The translations under genes and the position numbers were made by a program. From assembly GCA_964633225.1 (NCBI GenBank), contig CAZWFQ010000120.1:1-8207 (forward strand): a stretch of DNA of 8,207 bases, given 5' to 3'. Of the stretch, positions 6,539 through 8,207 are shown one piece after another (position 1 is the first letter of the stretch; each line of letters begins with the position of its first letter). The notes under the pieces were generated by a model that saw only the letters and a list, made by a program, of their open reading frames with translations, was not told the origin of the DNA and did no database searches. Source of the stretch: JAKQIM01 sp964633225 (GTDB lineage: Bacteria; Chloroflexota; Anaerolineae; Anaerolineales; UBA4823).

Positions 6539-7770
6539 TTGTTTAATAAAGTGACCACTTCTGCAATGATGCGCTCGGCCACCTCGGCCTTGGTGGCCAG
6601 GGGCAGAGTTTCGGATTTACCACTGGGGTAGAGCAGGGTGACCCGGTTGGTATCCACTGCAAAGCCTGATCCCGGTGCGCTGACGTCGTTGGCTGCGATC
6701 ATATCCAGGCGCTTAGCGCGCAGCTTGGATTGGGCGTTGGCAAGCAAGTTTTGGGTTTCAGCGGCAAAGCCTACCACAGCCAGCGGCAAGCCCGTGCGGC
6801 CGCGCTGTGCGGCCACTGCCGCCAGGATATCGGTGGTGGGCTCGAGGGAAATGGCTTCGATGCCAGAACTTTTCTTGATCTTCTGGGCGGCCGGGTTTAC
6901 GGGACGGAAATCTGCTACTGCGGCCGCCATCAACAAGGCATCGGCATTCTGGCAGGCTTTTAGCACAGCCTGTTCCATCTGAGATGCGGCCTCCACCGGG
7001 ATATACTCAAGCCCAGCCGGGATGGGCAGGGCGCCGGGGGTTGCAATGAGCGTCACATCTGCCCCCGCATCCAGGGCTGCCTGTGCCAGGGCAAAGCCCT
7101 GCTTGCCCGAAGAACGGTTGGTGAGCACGCGCACCGGGTCCACCGGCTCTTGGGTGCCGCCGGCGGTCACCACCACGCGCCGCCCAGACAAAGGGCCCCG
7201 GCGGGTGAGGGCATAGCGCGCCAGGCCAAAGATGGTGAGCGGTTCGCTCATCCGTCCCATGGCCACCAGGCCCGAGGCAAGGTGCCCGGCTTCGGGCCCA
7301 ATGATCTGGGCGCCGCGCTGGCGCAGGGTTTCAAGGTTAGCCTGGGTGGCGGGGTGTTCGAACATGCCGCCATCCATGGCTGGCGCAATGAGCAGGGGAT
7401 GCTCAGCGCTGCCGGGGCCGTAAGCCAGGGCTGCCAACAGCAGCAGGTTATCGGCTGTGCCGTTGGCCAGCTTAGCCATGGTTTGAGCGGTAACTGGGGC
7501 AATGATGAAGAGATCTGCGGTGTGACCAAGGCCTACATGCAGCACATGCGCCTGGGCGCCCCACAGGTTGGCATCCACGTAGGCCCCCTGCCCGGTGACG
7601 GATTGGAAAGCCAGGGGGGTGATGAACTGGGTGGCAGATGGGGTTAGGATGGTTTCGACCACTGCGCCTGCCTGGGCCAACTTGCTGGCCAGGTCAACGG
7701 CCTTGTAGGCGGCAATAGAGCCCGTGACGCCTAACACAACACGTTTTGATTCGAGGGGTTTGAGAGGCAT
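6535..7770 (-). CDS. coaBC: Bifunctional phosphopantothenoylcysteine decarboxylase / phosphopantothenate-cysteine ligase
   Basis: Two steps of CoA synthesis in one 411-residue protein. The C-terminal CoaB domain joins cysteine to 4'-phosphopantothenate using CTP; the N-terminal FMN-dependent CoaC domain then decarboxylates the product to 4'-phosphopantetheine. CoaC (1-190) shows GVTGSIAAYK (14-23), the catalytic His H78 and APVTAQTMAKLANG (91-104). CoaB (195-411) shows VTAGGTQEPVDPVR (201-214), NRSSGK (218-223), AAAVADFRP (282-290), KIKK (297-300) and GFAAETQN (334-341). Two CoaC positions differ from E. coli Dfp: AMDGGM has D133 for Asn125, and LASG has S166 for Cys158. The ATG at 7770 gives the usual N-terminus. 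A GTG at 7803 would require translation across the promoter palindrome and has no Shine-Dalgarno. The mRNA may be leaderless (see 7774-7787). It is the first gene of the leftward operon. Confidence 0.95.
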   Translation of the reverse strand: MPLKPLESKRVVLGVTGSIAAYKAVDLASKLAQAGAVVETILTPSATQFITPLAFQSVTGQGAYVDANLWGAQAHVLHVGLGHTADLFIIAPVTAQTMAKLANGTADNLLLLAALAYGPGSAEHPLLIAPAMDGGMFEHPATQANLETLRQRGAQIIGPEAGHLASGLVAMGRMSEPLTIFGLARYALTRRGPLSGRRVVVTAGGTQEPVDPVRVLTNRSSGKQGFALAQAALDAGADVTLIATPGALPIPAGLEYIPVEAASQMEQAVLKACQNADALLMAAAVADFRPVNPAAQKIKKSSGIEAISLEPTTDILAAVAAQRGRTGLPLAVVGFAAETQNLLANAQSKLRAKRLDMIAANDVSAPGSGFAVDTNRVTLLYPSGKSETLPLATKAEVAERIIAEVVTLLNK

Positions 7771-7773
7771 AAG

Positions 7774-7787
7774 CGTATTATAATACG
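7774..7787. promoter_or_regulatory. Palindromic divergent promoter core for coaBC and the YtxH gene
   Basis: CGTATTATAATACG is a perfect 14-bp palindrome, so TATAAT occurs on the plus strand (7779-7784) and on the minus strand (7782-7777). Rightward transcription would start near 7791, 27 nt before the YtxH ATG, leaving room for its Shine-Dalgarno. Leftward transcription would start near 7770, at or next to the A of the coaBC ATG, which has no Shine-Dalgarno, suggesting a leaderless message. No good -35 is seen on either side: TCGTGA at 7805-7800 on the minus strand matches only 3 of 6. Activators or an extended contact may be needed. Confidence 0.6.
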
Positions 7788-7806
7788 AGAAAATCATGAT
7801 CACGAT

Positions 7807-7812
7807 AGGAGG
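7807..7812 (+). promoter_or_regulatory. Shine-Dalgarno of the YtxH-like gene
   Basis: AGGAGG, a full consensus Shine-Dalgarno, sits 5 nt before the ATG at 7818. It fixes the start of this short gene and supports its being translated. Confidence 0.8.
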
Positions 7813-7817
7813 TTGAT

Positions 7818-8030
7818 ATGAGGCGTTTGTTGAGTTTTATTGTAGGGGTTACGTTGGGCAGCCTGGTTGGCGCTACCATGGCACTGCTGCTGGCGCCTGC
7901 TTCGGGAAATGATCTGCGTACCCAATTGCAAGATCGTGCCCAGCGGGTTCGTGATGAGATTCAGTCGGCAGCCTCTACTCGCCGGGCTGAATTGGAAGAC
8001 GAGTTGAAGCGGCTGCGCGCTCCAAGATAG
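7818..8030 (+). CDS. YtxH-like small membrane-anchored protein
   Basis: A 70-residue protein of the YtxH type, a family of small envelope-linked proteins often tied to general stress. A single membrane helix (about 5-27) carries a glycine zipper (G10, G14, G18) and runs into the family hallmark ALLLAPASG (22-30), followed by R34. The remainder (about 31-70) is charged and helical (QDRAQRVRDEIQSAASTRRA), probably a cytoplasmic coiled coil. Length is at the short end for the family. It is transcribed divergently from coaBC, apparently from the shared palindromic -10, and ends 26 bp before the terminator at 8057. Its molecular role is unknown even in better-studied relatives. Confidence 0.85.
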   Translation: MRRLLSFIVGVTLGSLVGATMALLLAPASGNDLRTQLQDRAQRVRDEIQSAASTRRAELEDELKRLRAPR

Positions 8031-8056
8031 CTGCAGCACTCCAAGATCGACTGCTT

Positions 8057-8100
8057 AAACGAAAAAGCGGCGGCCCGAATAGGTCGCCGCTTTTTCGTTT
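8057..8100. terminator. Bidirectional intrinsic terminator
   Basis: Positions 8057-8075 pair with 8082-8100 (18 Watson-Crick pairs and one G-T) around a 6-nt loop, CGAATA. The stem has A-rich left and T-rich right arms (GAAAAAGCGGCG and CGCCGCTTTTTC), so each strand reads a GC core followed by a T-run. It lies between the YtxH gene (stop 8030) and the converging partial gene (stop 8107) and serves both. Confidence 0.9.
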
Positions 8101-8106
8101 GGAATA

Positions 8107-8207
8107 TTAGGGTAATACTTCGTAGCGGTAAGCTGCCTTTTGGCGGGTGAATTGGGTGGTGCCGGTGACGACCAGAATCACCTCATCCACGTCGCCGGTG
8201 ATCGAGA
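8107..8207 (-). CDS. C-terminal end of a minus-strand gene, probably secreted protein
   Basis: Only the last 32 complete codons are in the window; the gene begins beyond the right edge. The minus-strand reading ends DEVILVVTGTTQFTRQKAAYRYEVLP and a TAA. The alternation of hydrophobic strands and the ending resemble the beta-sandwich tail of extracellular immune-inhibitor-A-like (M6) peptidases and other cell-surface proteins, but the fragment is too short to be sure. The terminator at 8057-8100, 6 bp past the stop, supports a true gene end here. Confidence 0.6.
   Translation of the reverse strand, partial: SITGDVDEVILVVTGTTQFTRQKAAYRYEVLP

Noticed and set aside
4214..7431. Over-frequent octamer GCCAGGGC (for example 4214, 4678, 5269, 5461, 5613, 5673, 5835, 7085, 7424), which first looked like a chi-type or uptake motif
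   Set aside because: Each copy checked is GCC CTG GCN in frame on the coding strand, an Ala-Leu-Ala tripeptide with favoured codons, and the plus-strand genes show it in the opposite orientation (about 305 and 1962). Codon and residue use explains it.
7771..7803. GTG start at 7803 for coaBC, adding 11 residues
   Set aside because: The extra residues fall across the palindromic -10, no Shine-Dalgarno precedes the GTG, and the N-terminus from 7770 already fits CoaBC.
7800..8039. 79-residue minus-strand frame opposite the YtxH gene
   Set aside because: Low-complexity Ser/Gln-rich translation with no recognisable features, lying antisense to a gene with a full Shine-Dalgarno and family hallmark.

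Overview
The window looks like ordinary chromosome from a bacterium of moderately high GC, densely packed and with few gaps. The best guess at lineage is Chloroflexota (Anaerolineae-like). This rests on the style of the large multi-pass membrane protein, the CoaBC active-site variants and the small YtxH protein. It is an inference, not a demonstrated assignment. No rRNA, tRNA, insertion sequence, integrase, CRISPR array or recognisable defence system was seen.

Layout: the left part carries two plus-strand genes, an MscS-type mechanosensitive channel (177-983) and a cytosolic GH13 alpha-amylase-family enzyme (1091-2431). The second ends at a perfect hairpin (2439-2481) shared with a converging minus-strand unit. 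That unit reads leftward from about 7770: coaBC, a P1/S58 (NylC/ThnT-like) N-terminal-nucleophile hydrolase, an extended SDR (NAD-dependent epimerase-like), a GT-C/YfhO-like polytopic membrane protein, and a 66-residue glycine-repeat membrane peptide. The first three are joined by 4-bp ATGA stop/start overlaps and the fourth follows after 20 bp, so they very probably form one operon. Right of coaBC, a divergent plus-strand YtxH-like gene (7818-8030) ends at a second bidirectional terminator (8057-8100), shared with the C-terminal end of a further minus-strand gene (8107 to the window edge).

How the genes fit together: CoaBC makes 4'-phosphopantetheine, the CoA precursor. The coupled hydrolase belongs to the superfamily that includes ThnT, which cleaves pantetheine-type amides in thienamycin biosynthesis, so a role in pantetheine turnover or repair is a testable hypothesis. 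The SDR and the membrane protein do not obviously belong to CoA metabolism.

The most interesting non-coding signal is a 14-bp palindrome (7774-7787) that places a perfect TATAAT on both strands between coaBC and the YtxH gene. On the coaBC side it predicts a leaderless mRNA. The most interesting small gene is the 66-residue peptide, whose glycines follow a two-fold 11-residue repeat.
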